DNA from: Halomonas cerina
Lineage (GTDB): Bacteria > Pseudomonadota > Gammaproteobacteria > Pseudomonadales > Halomonadaceae
Direction of reading: 5' to 3'
NCBI RefSeq assembly: GCF_014192215.1
Contig: NZ_JACHXP010000021.1
Location: 1 to 64,000 of the forward strand
Length of the DNA stretch: 64,000 bases
This document shows positions 16,083 to 24,590 of the stretch, piece by piece (positions within the stretch are counted from its first letter, which is position 1; each line of letters opens with the position of its first letter). A program made the translations under genes and the position numbers. Below the pieces are notes generated by a model. The model did no database searches, was not told where the DNA came from, and was given only the letters and a program-made list of their open reading frames with translations.

Positions 16083-19043
16083 CTATGTGCGGCGGGCGTC
16101 GCGGCCCAGGGCGGTGATCAGGGCCTCGGCATTGCGGTCGTCATCGACGTAGACTCGGGCATTGCCGGTCTCGGCGCGGACCAGCACCTCGATGCGCCGC
16201 GTGGGCTGGGCGACCTGCGGGCCTTGCCGGGGCATTGCCGATCGAGCGGCACCGCTCGGTTGTGGTTGGGAACGCGCCTCGTCCTCTGCCTGACGTTCGC
16301 GCTCCCTGGCTTCCTGGCGGATGTTGTCCAGGCGCTTCTGGTGGATCTGGTCGGCCAAGCGCAGTGCCTCGCGGGCACTGCGCTGGGCCTCGGCATCGCC
16401 GACCTCGCGGGCCTCGTTCAGCTGCTGCTGAAGCTCGAGCTTCTGCCGGTCGTACTGCAGCTCCTGCACCCGCGCCTGATCACCCTCGAGCTGGGCGAGC
16501 TGCTCGCGCATGCTGGCGATGCTGGATTCCAGGGAATCGTTGAGGCGTTGGCTGGCTCGCTCCGCCTCCTCCATGGCGCGGGTCTGCTCGTCCACGGCCT
16601 CAGCGTGATCTCGGCTGCTGTCGGCGGCGCGACCTTCTTCGGCCGCCGCCTCTCGGGCCTGCTGTGCCACGGCTTTCCAGGCGGCACGAACGCCGCCGGC
16701 CGCACCGGCGGCGGCCCTCTGGATCTGGCCCAGGCTGAGACGCACGCTCCGTCCGGACTCGGCATTCTCCTCCTGGCTTTCTGCCGCCTCTTTCGCGGCG
16801 TCGCTGACCTTTTTCAGGGCATCGGCGGCCCCGGTGCTGCCGTCCTCCAGCCCCTGGAACGCCTCCTGCCAGGCGGCCAGCCACTTGCCGGCGCCCTCCA
16901 CGCCGTCCTCGACCATCTCGCGGATATTGTCGAGGAAGGCCTCGCGCGCCTCCGGGCTATCCAGGTTCTCCCAGGTGGCCTGGAAGGCGTCCTGCAGCTG
17001 CTCGCCGGTGAGCTTCCCCGAGCGTGCCAGGGTATCGAAGCCCTCGATGGCCTCCCGGGCCGCGTCGCTGACGCCGGTGCGCAGCTCCTCCAGCGTGAGC
17101 CCGATGGCATCGGCAGCCGCCTCCATGGCGCGGCTGTTGGCACCGGCCTCGCGGGTGACGCTGGCCAGCTCCAACTTGAGGTCGCCTAGCTTCCCCTCCA
17201 GCTCCTGGACCTTACGGGCGTATTCCCCCGACGGGTCGTCGTTCAGGCGCTGCTGATACTTGGCGATCTCCAGCTCGGTCGCGCGGATCTCGTCTCGGAG
17301 CTGGGTCTGTCGCTGGGCATTTTCCTCGGCCGCCCGGGCAACGCTCAGGGCACCGGCTACCGCCCAAGCGCTGATCTTCTCGTTCTGTTCGGCGGCCTCG
17401 CTCGCTGCTGCCGCCGCGCGCTTGGCAGCCGCGCCGCTGTTATCGAAGGCGGTGACGGCATCCCTGCCCGCCTGCAGCGCCTGGCGCCCGTACTCGACGG
17501 TCTGGGTCTCGAGGTCGCGCACCGCCTGCTGGGCGGCCTCCGAGTGGGCACGCATCCTGGCCAGGGTCTCGTCACTGACGATACCCAGCTTATTGAGCAG
17601 GCCGGCAGTGCTCTCCATCAGGTTGCGGACATGGGAATAGGCTTGGGCCGCCCCCGCCAGAACGCCGGCGATCACCATCTGGATACCGCGGAACACCGCC
17701 GTGAAGGTGTTGCCGAGGAACTGTGCCGTGTCGATCAGCGACTGCAGGGCACCACCGACCTTCTCGCGGTTGGTGACGATGTACTGCATCCAGTCGCCGG
17801 TCTGGCGCAGCAGGCCGCCGAAGGCCGTGGCCAGGTCATCGACCAGGCCGGGATTGTCCTCGAGCAGCTCGTCGAACTGATCGGCCACCTCGGTCACTGC
17901 CGGGGCCAGCTCGCCCAGCAGGCGGTTACGCAGCCCCTGGAAGCGCCCCTGCAGGCGCTCCACCGCATGGTTGGTCTCGCGCAGCCGCTCGAGATCTTCC
18001 GGGCTGTAGATGGCGCCGACGTTGTTGGCCTCGTCGGCGAGTTCGCGCAGGCCGGCGGCGTTGTTCTCGAGCAGCGGCAGCAGCAGGCTGGCATCGTCGG
18101 CCAGGGCCTCCAGGAAGAAGACTTGCTCGCCGCGGGACTGCACCTGCGACAAGGCCTCGCCGATGGCCAGCAGCTGCTGATCGGGGGCCAGGCGCTGCAG
18201 CTCCTCGATGCTGATGTTGAGGTTCTCGAACAGCTCGGCGGCTTCACCGCCGCCGGTGGCGGCATAGTCGCCGATCTTGTCGGCCACGTCCTTGAGGATG
18301 CTGCCGGTCTTGTCGGCATTGATGCCGACCCGCTGGAAGGCGTACTGGTAGGCCTGCAACCGCTGGGCGTTCACGCCCAGAGCCTCGCTGGTGTTGTCGA
18401 GCTGGGTGGCAAGCTGCGCCTGGGAGGCGGTGTAGCGGGTGATCAGCCCCACCGAAAGCGCGGCCCCGGCGGCGGCCCCCGCGGCCGCCCACTTAGCGAA
18501 GCTGACGGCCCCGGCGGCGAGGCGCTTGCCGAACGCACGCAGGCGCCCGTCGCCATCAGCCACAGTTTCGTTGTAATCCGCCAGGGCGCGGCGTGCCTGG
18601 GTGGTTTCGCGAGCAATGCGGATCTGCTCGTCGCTGAGGTTCTCGGTGCTGATGCCGGCGGCGCGCAGATCTTCGGAGAGACGAGTCACGCTCTCCGCCT
18701 GCTGCTGGTAGCTGGCCTCAGCCTGGCCGGCCACGCGCTGGGCCTGTGCCAAGCGTTGCCGCTGGTAGTCGCTGGCCTCGCCGCTCTCTTCTATCTCCTG
18801 GGAGAGTCGGGCCACCTGCTGCTCGGCACGCTCCCACTGCTGGCGGGCACGCTCGGTGGCCTTGGTGCTCTGCTGGAACTGCTGCACCAGCTGTTTCTGG
18901 TCTTCCAGGCCGCGCAGCTGATCGCGCAGGTGCTCCGCTCCCTCGCCCAGGTCGCGCACGCTCTCGGCGGCCTGATCGGTATCTCGGCTCAGTAGGTTGC
19001 GGGCGCGCAGCACCAGCTCAACGGCGCGATCCTTCAGGCTCAT
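16083..19043 (-). CDS. Tail tape measure protein
   Basis: A 986-residue protein that sets tail length and is probably ejected into the cell during infection. The first 190 residues are long coiled coil (Gln/Glu/Arg-rich), then an Ala/Gly hydrophobic segment (about 178-205: FAKWAAAGAAAGAALSVGLI), a second membrane-like region near 440-460, and further coiled coils to the C-terminus. Size, composition and location between tail tube and tail tip are diagnostic. An intrinsic terminator lies just upstream, so expression needs readthrough or antitermination. Confidence 0.88.
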   Translation of the reverse strand: MSLKDRAVELVLRARNLLSRDTDQAAESVRDLGEGAEHLRDQLRGLEDQKQLVQQFQQSTKATERARQQWERAEQQVARLSQEIEESGEASDYQRQRLAQAQRVAGQAEASYQQQAESVTRLSEDLRAAGISTENLSDEQIRIARETTQARRALADYNETVADGDGRLRAFGKRLAAGAVSFAKWAAAGAAAGAALSVGLITRYTASQAQLATQLDNTSEALGVNAQRLQAYQYAFQRVGINADKTGSILKDVADKIGDYAATGGGEAAELFENLNISIEELQRLAPDQQLLAIGEALSQVQSRGEQVFFLEALADDASLLLPLLENNAAGLRELADEANNVGAIYSPEDLERLRETNHAVERLQGRFQGLRNRLLGELAPAVTEVADQFDELLEDNPGLVDDLATAFGGLLRQTGDWMQYIVTNREKVGGALQSLIDTAQFLGNTFTAVFRGIQMVIAGVLAGAAQAYSHVRNLMESTAGLLNKLGIVSDETLARMRAHSEAAQQAVRDLETQTVEYGRQALQAGRDAVTAFDNSGAAAKRAAAAASEAAEQNEKISAWAVAGALSVARAAEENAQRQTQLRDEIRATELEIAKYQQRLNDDPSGEYARKVQELEGKLGDLKLELASVTREAGANSRAMEAAADAIGLTLEELRTGVSDAAREAIEGFDTLARSGKLTGEQLQDAFQATWENLDSPEAREAFLDNIREMVEDGVEGAGKWLAAWQEAFQGLEDGSTGAADALKKVSDAAKEAAESQEENAESGRSVRLSLGQIQRAAAGAAGGVRAAWKAVAQQAREAAAEEGRAADSSRDHAEAVDEQTRAMEEAERASQRLNDSLESSIASMREQLAQLEGDQARVQELQYDRQKLELQQQLNEAREVGDAEAQRSAREALRLADQIHQKRLDNIRQEARERERQAEDEARSQPQPSGAARSAMPRQGPQVAQPTRRIEVLVRAETGNARVYVDDDRNAEALITALGRDARRT

Positions 19044-19065
19044 GGCCTACCTCCAGGCAAAGAAA

Positions 19066-19089
19066 AGCCCCGCTCGGTGGCGGGGCTCA
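19066..19089 (-). terminator. Intrinsic terminator upstream of the tape measure gene
   Basis: On the minus strand GAGCCCCGC-CACCGA-GCGGGGC is followed by TTTTCTTT, just ahead of the tape measure ATG. A terminator inside a late operon implies antiterminated transcription, or that it arrived with the inserted toxin-antitoxin block. Confidence 0.7.
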
Positions 19090-19108
19090 GAGATCGTATT
19101 AGGGACCG

Positions 19109-19201
19109 CTATGGGTCGCGTTGTTGCATGCGGCGCCGGAATTCGGCGGTGGCGTCTTCATCTGGCGCGACCCGCTCGTAGGCCTCTTCACTGACGATCA
19201 T
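19109..19201 (-). CDS. Short ORF, possible remnant of a tail assembly chaperone
   Basis: A 30-codon ORF (MIVSEEAYERVAP, ending RRRMQQRDP) immediately upstream of the tape measure gene, without a clear ribosome site. The frame stays open for about 20 more codons upstream with no ATG, as expected for the 3' end of a truncated gene. Siphoviruses normally carry tail assembly chaperone genes here. Remnant status is inferred. Confidence 0.35.
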   Translation of the reverse strand: MIVSEEAYERVAPDEDATAEFRRRMQQRDP

Positions 19202-19289
19202 GCCGGGCGGGGTTGAAGGCTCCGAGTTGGAGTGACGCGAGTCGCCTGGCCGATAAACCTTATCTTACCCGGACCCGCCAGCCGGGTAT

Positions 19290-19311
19290 GAAAAACCCCG
19301 CCTGGGCGGGG
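19290..19311 (-). terminator. Intrinsic terminator after the toxin candidate
   Basis: On the minus strand AACCCCGCC-CA-GGCGGGGTT is followed by TTTC, directly after the stop of the 141-residue gene. It closes the toxin-antitoxin transcription unit. Confidence 0.75.
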
Positions 19312-19312
19312 T

Positions 19313-19738
19313 TCATGAACCGTGATTGTACACGTCAAAATTTTTATCTATCCAAACGAGATGAAATACCCGGTCAAGTCGGTAGCCAATCATCGGCGCA
19401 AGTCCATGACAGCGAAACGATAGCAATTGGACTTCCTCGGTGATGTACGGCGGTATCGCCACCTGTATGGAATCACGATCAATTCTCTCGCATCCAAGCC
19501 CATGCCGGGGGGCTTGGTTAATCTCACCCCACGTGAGCTGGCTCAACCTACGCAGTGTTTCAGCTACTGCCGCCTGCTGCTCCTGGTCACAGTCCTGAAT
19601 GCAACGCCCCCGTTGCAGTTTGTGAAAGCAGAACCAAGGGGTGTCTCGATTGGTAGACCGTCTCTCCGCAGGACGCTCTGCCAGATCATTTTTGGCTTTA
19701 CCGCGATCCTTGATGCGGCCTCTTTTCCCTTTACCCAT
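19313..19738 (-). CDS. Putative toxin paired with a Panacea-domain antitoxin
   Basis: A 141-residue protein I do not recognise. The first 30 residues are very basic (MGKGKRGRIKDRGKAK), a Cys-containing segment follows (FCFHKLQRGRC), and the C-terminus ends GYRLDRVFHLVWIDKNFDVYNHG. It starts 11 bases after the Panacea-domain gene and ends at its own terminator. Panacea (DUF4065) antitoxins are known to pair with many unrelated toxins, so genetic linkage is the main evidence. It is not a structural tail gene, although it lies inside the tail operon. Confidence 0.6.
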   Translation of the reverse strand: MGKGKRGRIKDRGKAKNDLAERPAERRSTNRDTPWFCFHKLQRGRCIQDCDQEQQAAVAETLRRLSQLTWGEINQAPRHGLGCERIDRDSIQVAIPPYITEEVQLLSFRCHGLAPMIGYRLDRVFHLVWIDKNFDVYNHGS

Positions 19739-19748
19739 GCCGCCTCAC

Positions 19749-20195
19749 TCAAGCAAGCAATCTGGGGAAGAACGCTGCCAGGTCGTCCGTGGTGATCTCC
19801 TGTGAACCCGAGTCGTCGTAGTTGTCGATCCACGGATCCTCTTCGTGGGTCAAGTTGCGCAAGTGCCACGCCGAGTGCTTAGAGTAGACGTTGAATACCT
19901 CATCGATTAGCTCGGCGGTGTCTTCGTCGATCTGGTCGACCACTTCAGAGGGCGGTGCCGGAATCTGCCCATTGCCGTATTGGCGGAACTCCCGGTAGAT
20001 CGACGGAAGCACAGGCCCATGCAGCCAGGCTTCCATGCGGTCATCGAACGCCGGCCGCTCAAGGAGCACCGTGTGGAACCCCTGCACGTAATAAAGCAGC
20101 TTCTGCAGCTTGAGGTTGGACATGTTGGCCGCCTCACCTTCAGCCTGAGAAGCCTTTACTAACAGATAGTTAGCAATGTCCCGTGCGGTAGTCAT
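19749..20195 (-). CDS. Panacea-domain (DUF4065) antitoxin
   Basis: A 148-residue protein with the DUF4065/Panacea core: NYLLVKASQ, then NLKLQKLLYYVQGFHTVLL (about residues 27-45), EAWLHGPVLPSIYREFR (about 56-72) and a helical C-terminal part (SAWHLRNLTHEEDPW). The family is a promiscuous neutralising domain of type II toxin-antitoxin pairs, also seen as SocA. GGAGGGTGAT precedes the ATG. It is the first gene of a two-gene unit with its own promoter and terminator. Confidence 0.82.
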   Translation of the reverse strand: MTTARDIANYLLVKASQAEGEAANMSNLKLQKLLYYVQGFHTVLLERPAFDDRMEAWLHGPVLPSIYREFRQYGNGQIPAPPSEVVDQIDEDTAELIDEVFNVYSKHSAWHLRNLTHEEDPWIDNYDDSGSQEITTDDLAAFFPRLLA

Positions 20196-20253
20196 ATCAC
20201 CCTCCGTGAGTCGCAGTCGTGTCGTTCTCGGGTTTCACGCTGCGTGTAGCGGA

Positions 20254-20282
20254 AGGATAGGGATGACCCTGTTAAGAATCAA
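20254..20282 (-). promoter_or_regulatory. Candidate promoter of the Panacea toxin-antitoxin unit
   Basis: On the minus strand TTGATT (20277-20282) and TATCCT (20254-20259) are 17 bases apart, about 60 bases before the antitoxin start. The surrounding bases are more AT-rich than the tail genes. This would let the pair be expressed in the lysogen independently of the late operon. Confidence 0.5.
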
Positions 20283-20338
20283 GGTAACTAGTCTACAAAT
20301 TGTTACGACCCGTTGCCCCGCTGTGCGGGCTCCTCGGC

Positions 20339-20491
20339 TCAGGCGATGCCCTTCTCTTTCAGCCGTTCGGCGGTGTCCGGCCGGCAGCGAATGCTATCTC
20401 CCTTGGCGTAGAGGTCGCCGCGGTGGCGATGGGGTCTCTTGAGGGTGACGCTCACATCCTTGGTCTTGGGTGCTTCGTTGGTGTCAGTCAT
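20339..20491 (-). CDS. DUF7210-like small protein
   Basis: A 50-residue protein. Its pattern (VSVTLKRPHRHRGDLYAKGD, then TAERLKEKGIA) matches the small DUF7210-type proteins of many prophages (hydrophobic, Lys-Pro-His, Gly, Lys-Gly-Asp). It follows the tail tube gene in the same direction. Function unknown. Confidence 0.65.
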   Translation of the reverse strand: MTDTNEAPKTKDVSVTLKRPHRHRGDLYAKGDSIRCRPDTAERLKEKGIA

Positions 20492-20562
20492 GGCGCACAA
20501 GCTCCGATGTTGGGGATAACAGGCCGGGGCGTCCCGGCCTTACAGGGTGTAGCGGCGGGGGC

Positions 20563-21318
20563 TTACTGCGCCATAGCCACCTTGAAGAATCGCGACAGGC
20601 CGGCGCCGGTGATGCCGGCGTCGGAGAGTACCGAGCCCTCCAGGGGCAATTCACCGAACTCGTCGCCGATGAAGTCGAGCCCGGAGGTAGGCGACCACTT
20701 GACGCGGTGCGCGGTGACCACCACGGCGCGACCACTCTCGGCTTCGTTGAGGCCATCGAACACCAGCTCGAACTCGTCGCCGGAGTTGGTCATGGCCTCC
20801 ACCACATCGGCGGTCAGGCTGGTGTAGTCCACGGCGATCGCGGTGCCGGTGCTCTCGATGTCCTGATGCTCCAGCATCACGATGCCGGCACGAGTGCGCT
20901 CATAGTGGGTACCCTCGACAGCCGTGGTGGCGGTGCCGCCCGGGTCGATGGTCACGGTCACCGTCTCGTTAAGATCGGGGATCTGGTCGAACGGTACCAG
21001 GGCGCCAGGGTAGGCGGTATGCGCCTCTTCGGTCACGCTGGTACCGGTAACCTCGGTGGCGTTGCCGCGCAAGGCCATGGCCAGGTTGCTGGGGCGCAGC
21101 TCGAGCATGGTCATGTTCATGCCGACGTCGCCCACGCGCTGGATCTCGTTGGCGTTGCCCCCGCCGGGACTGGTGTAGTCGGGCTGGGTGATGGTTTCGG
21201 TTTCGGCGGAGAGCTGCAGGGCACTACAGTTGCCCACCGGCAGCAGGCCACCGCCCTGGGTGCGGTTGCGCAGGTAGATCATGCCCTTGCCCAGGTAGGA
21301 GTAGGTCTTGGTCGCCAT
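20563..21318 (-). CDS. Major tail tube protein
   Basis: A 251-residue protein (MATKTYSYLGKGMIYLR) with a long beta-rich body, in the position of lambda gene V. The pattern of repeated short strands and the segment YTSPGGGNANEIQRV are typical of tail tube proteins of this group, which stack as hexamers around the tape measure. It follows the tail terminator-like gene by four bases. Confidence 0.82.
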   Translation of the reverse strand: MATKTYSYLGKGMIYLRNRTQGGGLLPVGNCSALQLSAETETITQPDYTSPGGGNANEIQRVGDVGMNMTMLELRPSNLAMALRGNATEVTGTSVTEEAHTAYPGALVPFDQIPDLNETVTVTIDPGGTATTAVEGTHYERTRAGIVMLEHQDIESTGTAIAVDYTSLTADVVEAMTNSGDEFELVFDGLNEAESGRAVVVTAHRVKWSPTSGLDFIGDEFGELPLEGSVLSDAGITGAGLSRFFKVAMAQ

Positions 21319-21322
21319 GTGG

Positions 21323-21802
21323 CTAGTCCTCTTGGTAGTGCTCGATGCAGGAGATGCTCACCGGCAGACCGGCGAGGGCGTAACGGGAGTCCGCCGCCAG
21401 GGCGTACTCGGCGGTGCCGAGGGTGATGGCGTCCTTCACCCCCAGGCGGTTGAGGTCGTTGCCGGGCGCATGCAGCAGCGCGCGGCGGATGTCAGCCAAA
21501 GCGGCCTCGAGACGATCCTCGGCGTGATACGGCTGCGTGCCGGCGGCGTTGATCACGTCGGTCACCACCACCAGGCGCCGGGTGATGCCGAGCTTGGTGC
21601 GGGCTTCGCGCGTGCTCTCCACCGTTTCCACGTCGGGTTGGATAGCGATCAGTGGCACTTCCTGCCGGGCATCCAGAGCCAGACTCCAGAAGCCGCGCCA
21701 GATGCTCTGGCCGAGATCGGTGTGGTAGCCGTTGGCAGTGCTGATCTGCTCCAGCCTGCCCTGCAGGGCCTGGGCGATCTGGGTGGAAATCGGGTCGCTC
21801 AT
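21323..21802 (-). CDS. Tail terminator / minor tail protein U-like
   Basis: A 159-residue protein between the gpZ-like and tail tube genes, where tail terminators lie. The N-terminal helix (ISTQIAQALQGRLEQI) and a following mixed alpha/beta pattern (EVPLIAIQPDVET) fit the family. Confidence 0.7.
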   Translation of the reverse strand: MSDPISTQIAQALQGRLEQISTANGYHTDLGQSIWRGFWSLALDARQEVPLIAIQPDVETVESTREARTKLGITRRLVVVTDVINAAGTQPYHAEDRLEAALADIRRALLHAPGNDLNRLGVKDAITLGTAEYALAADSRYALAGLPVSISCIEHYQED

Positions 21803-21809
21803 AGGCTCC

Positions 21810-22412
21810 TCAACTCAGGCGCAGGAACTGCCGGGTGAACTCGGCGGCGGTATAGTCCTGCAGCTCGGGGGCGACGTCGTCGCGGCTGTGCACCCAGGCC
21901 TGGGCCACGCTCATGCTGTGCAGCACTTCGTAGTTGCTCCGGCCGGGACCTTGGCGCTCGGCAGGCTCCCAACGGCCGCTGCCACGGATGCGCACCCAGA
22001 ACACGTGCCGGAACGTCTGCTTCGCGTCGCCGCGGTTGAAGCGCAGCCCCTTGGCCCCGGCGGCCTTGCGCCCGCGCGGGATGCCGCGGGCCGAGTCGCC
22101 CTTGAGATAGCGCGGCTCGCTGCGCGCGGGTACGGTGCGCATCTGAGCGCCATAGCGGCTGAACAGCACGGGCCGCTGATTGGCGATGATGCGCAGTTCC
22201 AGGGCCTTGGGGCGTGAGCGCACGTCGAAGTTGCTGCGGATGTAGCTCTTGCTCAGTGCCTTGCGCTGGAAGATGGCATCCACCCCCAGCGTCAGGCCTC
22301 TACGCGCAGCACTCGCCAGGGCCAGTCGCAGCGCCTTGTCAGCAATCTCGGGGTAATCGTTCAGGGCCTGGGCGATATCGTTGATCGCGCTCAGGTCGAT
22401 GTTGTCGGCCAT
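21810..22412 (-). CDS. Tail completion protein, lambda gpZ-like
   Basis: A 200-residue basic protein (MADNIDLSAINDIAQALNDYPEIADKALRLALASAA-type start, split here for brevity). Its helical N-terminus and Arg-rich middle match minor tail protein Z. The ATG at 22412 is used because AAGGAGG precedes it; a longer frame upstream lacks a ribosome site. It is expected to complete the tail before head joining. Confidence 0.7.
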   Translation of the reverse strand: MADNIDLSAINDIAQALNDYPEIADKALRLALASAARRGLTLGVDAIFQRKALSKSYIRSNFDVRSRPKALELRIIANQRPVLFSRYGAQMRTVPARSEPRYLKGDSARGIPRGRKAAGAKGLRFNRGDAKQTFRHVFWVRIRGSGRWEPAERQGPGRSNYEVLHSMSVAQAWVHSRDDVAPELQDYTAAEFTRQFLRLS

Positions 22413-22448
22413 CTCGGCCTCCTTGCCGGGCGCAGCTTGCCACAAGGG

Positions 22449-22766
22449 CTAAACGCGGCCAGCGGTCCAGCGGGTCTCGAAACCGTCGTTGCCGATGGGC
22501 TCGAGCAGCTGCCAGCGATCGTTGGGTTGGCCGGTATCCACCAGGGTGCCGCGACCCACGTCGCCCACGTCCTCCATCAGCAGGCCGACCTCGCAGCGCG
22601 CTTCCAGCACGATGCCGTAGTCATCGGTGACATTGGCGCTGCGATCGAGAATGACCTGCACGTCATTGATCGTGGGCTTGGCCACCGGCGTGACCGAGGC
22701 CAGGGTGCCCGCTTCCTGGTAGATCTCGCGGGTTCCCTGGCGCACCTCGTCGTCGAAGGCGCTCAT
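22449..22766 (-). CDS. Head-tail joining protein
   Basis: A 105-residue protein with a beta-rich core (VQVILDRSANVTDDYGIVLEA), in the position of lambda FII. Its start overlaps the stop of the preceding small gene by one base. The identity is inferred from location and size. Confidence 0.6.
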   Translation of the reverse strand: MSAFDDEVRQGTREIYQEAGTLASVTPVAKPTINDVQVILDRSANVTDDYGIVLEARCEVGLLMEDVGDVGRGTLVDTGQPNDRWQLLEPIGNDGFETRWTAGRV

Positions 22767-23029
22767 CAGGCGTTGCCCTGGCCGCCCTCGCCGCCACCGG
22801 CGCCTTCACCCGAGCCGGCACCCTGGTTGCCTTCGCCGCCACCGGCAGGAGGGACGGCATCGGCGGGTTTGGCGGCCTTCACCTTGCCGCCCACTTCGAT
22901 GATCACGCCGGCTTCCACCAGACGTTTCTCTTCAGCGGCGCTCTTCGGCTTGTAAGCATCGCCGCGCTTGGCGAGTACTTCCTTGCCCTTTTCGATCTGT
23001 CCGCGGGCTACAACATATTGCTTGGCCAT
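22766..23029 (-). CDS. Small head-completion-type protein with Gly/Glu-rich tail
   Basis: An 87-residue protein. Residues 1-50 are globular (MAKQYVVARGQIEKGKEVLAKRG), followed by a low-complexity Gly/Glu/Ala tail from about residue 60. It lies between capsid and joining protein genes, the location of lambda FI, but resemblance to FI cannot be shown. Confidence 0.55.
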   Translation of the reverse strand: MAKQYVVARGQIEKGKEVLAKRGDAYKPKSAAEEKRLVEAGVIIEVGGKVKAAKPADAVPPAGGGEGNQGAGSGEGAGGGEGGQGNA

Positions 23030-23098
23030 GGTGGCCTCCTGTTGATGGAGATAGTCAGATCAGGAAGACCTCAGCCCGCCGAGGCGGGCCGGGCTTCA

Positions 23099-24139
23099 TC
23101 AGGCGACAGTGGAGAACAAGAAGGCGTCGGGCTCGTGGAAACCGGGGAGCGGCGCGGCCTGCATCATTAACCAGCGCACGCTGGGGTCCTTGGTGACCCA
23201 GCTCTTCGGGTAACGCGCCACATCGAACATCGCGCCTTCGATGGCGTCCATGTCCTGGATGGCGGCGTAGAGCATGCCGCAACGACTGTTGGTGGGGCCC
23301 ACGATCAGGCCGCCGGCCGGGATCATCGGCTGCTCATTGCCTTCATCGTCGACGTACCACTCCTCGTAGGCGTAGAGGTCCATGCCCGGGTCGTTGAGGT
23401 AGCCCAAGTAGGTCACGCCGTCCGGCAGCTGCTCGGGGCGAATCATGCCCAGGTCGATGCGACGAGTGTTGAGGCGATCCTTCGTGTTGGTATTGGTCAG
23501 GAATGCTTCCCCCGCCTCGCTGCTCATGACAACGGCATTGGCGGTGCGGCCGCTGGCCTTGGCGATGCGCGACTTGTACTTGCGCAGGTCAGCAATCGGG
23601 TCGGCGACCGACTTGCCGTTGCCATCGGTTTCGGCCCAGGTAGTGGCCTCGGTGACCAGGTGGTCGTTGCTCATCTGGAAATCGATGACGTCGTCGACGC
23701 CGTCGCCCTTGACCTCAACCTCACCGGTGGTCAGCGCCTGGGCAGCCATCCACTCCTCGCGGCGGTTGATCTGGTCGTCCAGGTCTTCCATGTCGCGGGC
23801 GAGCTGATCACCGGCACGCTGCAGCGGGGTGCGGCCGGAGTAGATGTGCTCGCCAGGCTGGCGGTTGAGCAACATGCCGGCGCTGGTCTCCAGCTTCTCC
23901 TTGATGTAGGGCGCCTTGTAGCTGCGCATTACCGAGCCGGAGCGGTCGACCACCTTACCGGGGCGATTGGGGCGCACAAACGGCGCCATCTTGCGATGCC
24001 CCTTGATGATGTCGATGTCGATATATTCGGTCGGTGAGTTGACCGGTGCGGCACCGAAGTAGAGGGTGCCAAGGAAGCGACGGGCGCGCTTCATCTGCTC
24101 GACAGCCGCCAGCATCGTACGGGTTGCAAACAGGTCCAT
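23099..24139 (-). CDS. Major capsid protein (lambda gpE family)
   Basis: A 346-residue capsid protein. The N-terminus (MDLFATRTMLAAVEQ) and the segments EYIDIDIIKGHRKMAPFV and YKAPYIKEKLE are characteristic of the lambda E family of HK97-fold capsid proteins. It follows the decoration protein gene in the standard C-Nu3-D-E order. Confidence 0.92.
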   Translation of the reverse strand: MDLFATRTMLAAVEQMKRARRFLGTLYFGAAPVNSPTEYIDIDIIKGHRKMAPFVRPNRPGKVVDRSGSVMRSYKAPYIKEKLETSAGMLLNRQPGEHIYSGRTPLQRAGDQLARDMEDLDDQINRREEWMAAQALTTGEVEVKGDGVDDVIDFQMSNDHLVTEATTWAETDGNGKSVADPIADLRKYKSRIAKASGRTANAVVMSSEAGEAFLTNTNTKDRLNTRRIDLGMIRPEQLPDGVTYLGYLNDPGMDLYAYEEWYVDDEGNEQPMIPAGGLIVGPTNSRCGMLYAAIQDMDAIEGAMFDVARYPKSWVTKDPSVRWLMMQAAPLPGFHEPDAFLFSTVA

Positions 24140-24198
24140 GGGGATTCTCCTGGGGTGATTCGAGTCAATGAGAGCCCGCCAGGCGGGCGGCTAGCGGG

Positions 24199-24552
24199 TT
24201 AGTGGACGAATAGAGAAAGGCCGCGCAGGGCCTTGCGCACGCTGGCCACGGTATGGCCGGTGCCCAGGGTCAGTTCGCTGGAGCGAACGTCGCCGGCGAT
24301 CAACGCTTCGGCCTGTACCGCGCCTCCGCTGGCGTCGACGTCTTCCCACAGCACGACGCTGGGGGCTTCGCTGCCGTCGCCGGCGGCGCTGGCGGAGAGC
24401 TTGTACTCCTCGCTGGCGGTGACTTCGCCAAGCACGGCGCCGGCGGGCTGCACCTGGCCGGACTCGATGGTCACGGTCATGAAGCGCTGCGGGAAATCGC
24501 CGGCAAGCAGTGCCGCGAGCTGAGGGTGCTGGGTAACCTGTGCTCCAGACAT
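24199..24552 (-). CDS. Head decoration protein (lambda gpD-like)
   Basis: A 117-residue protein predicted to bind the capsid surface as trimers and stabilise the expanded head. The pattern SGQVQPAGAVLGEVT...YKLSASAAGDGSEAPSVVLWEDVD matches gpD. It lies between the protease/scaffold and capsid genes. Confidence 0.88.
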   Translation of the reverse strand: MSGAQVTQHPQLAALLAGDFPQRFMTVTIESGQVQPAGAVLGEVTASEEYKLSASAAGDGSEAPSVVLWEDVDASGGAVQAEALIAGDVRSSELTLGTGHTVASVRKALRGLSLFVH

Positions 24553-24590
24553 GGTTGGTATCCTCTAGGGGTGGCGAGTAATGGGTGCTG

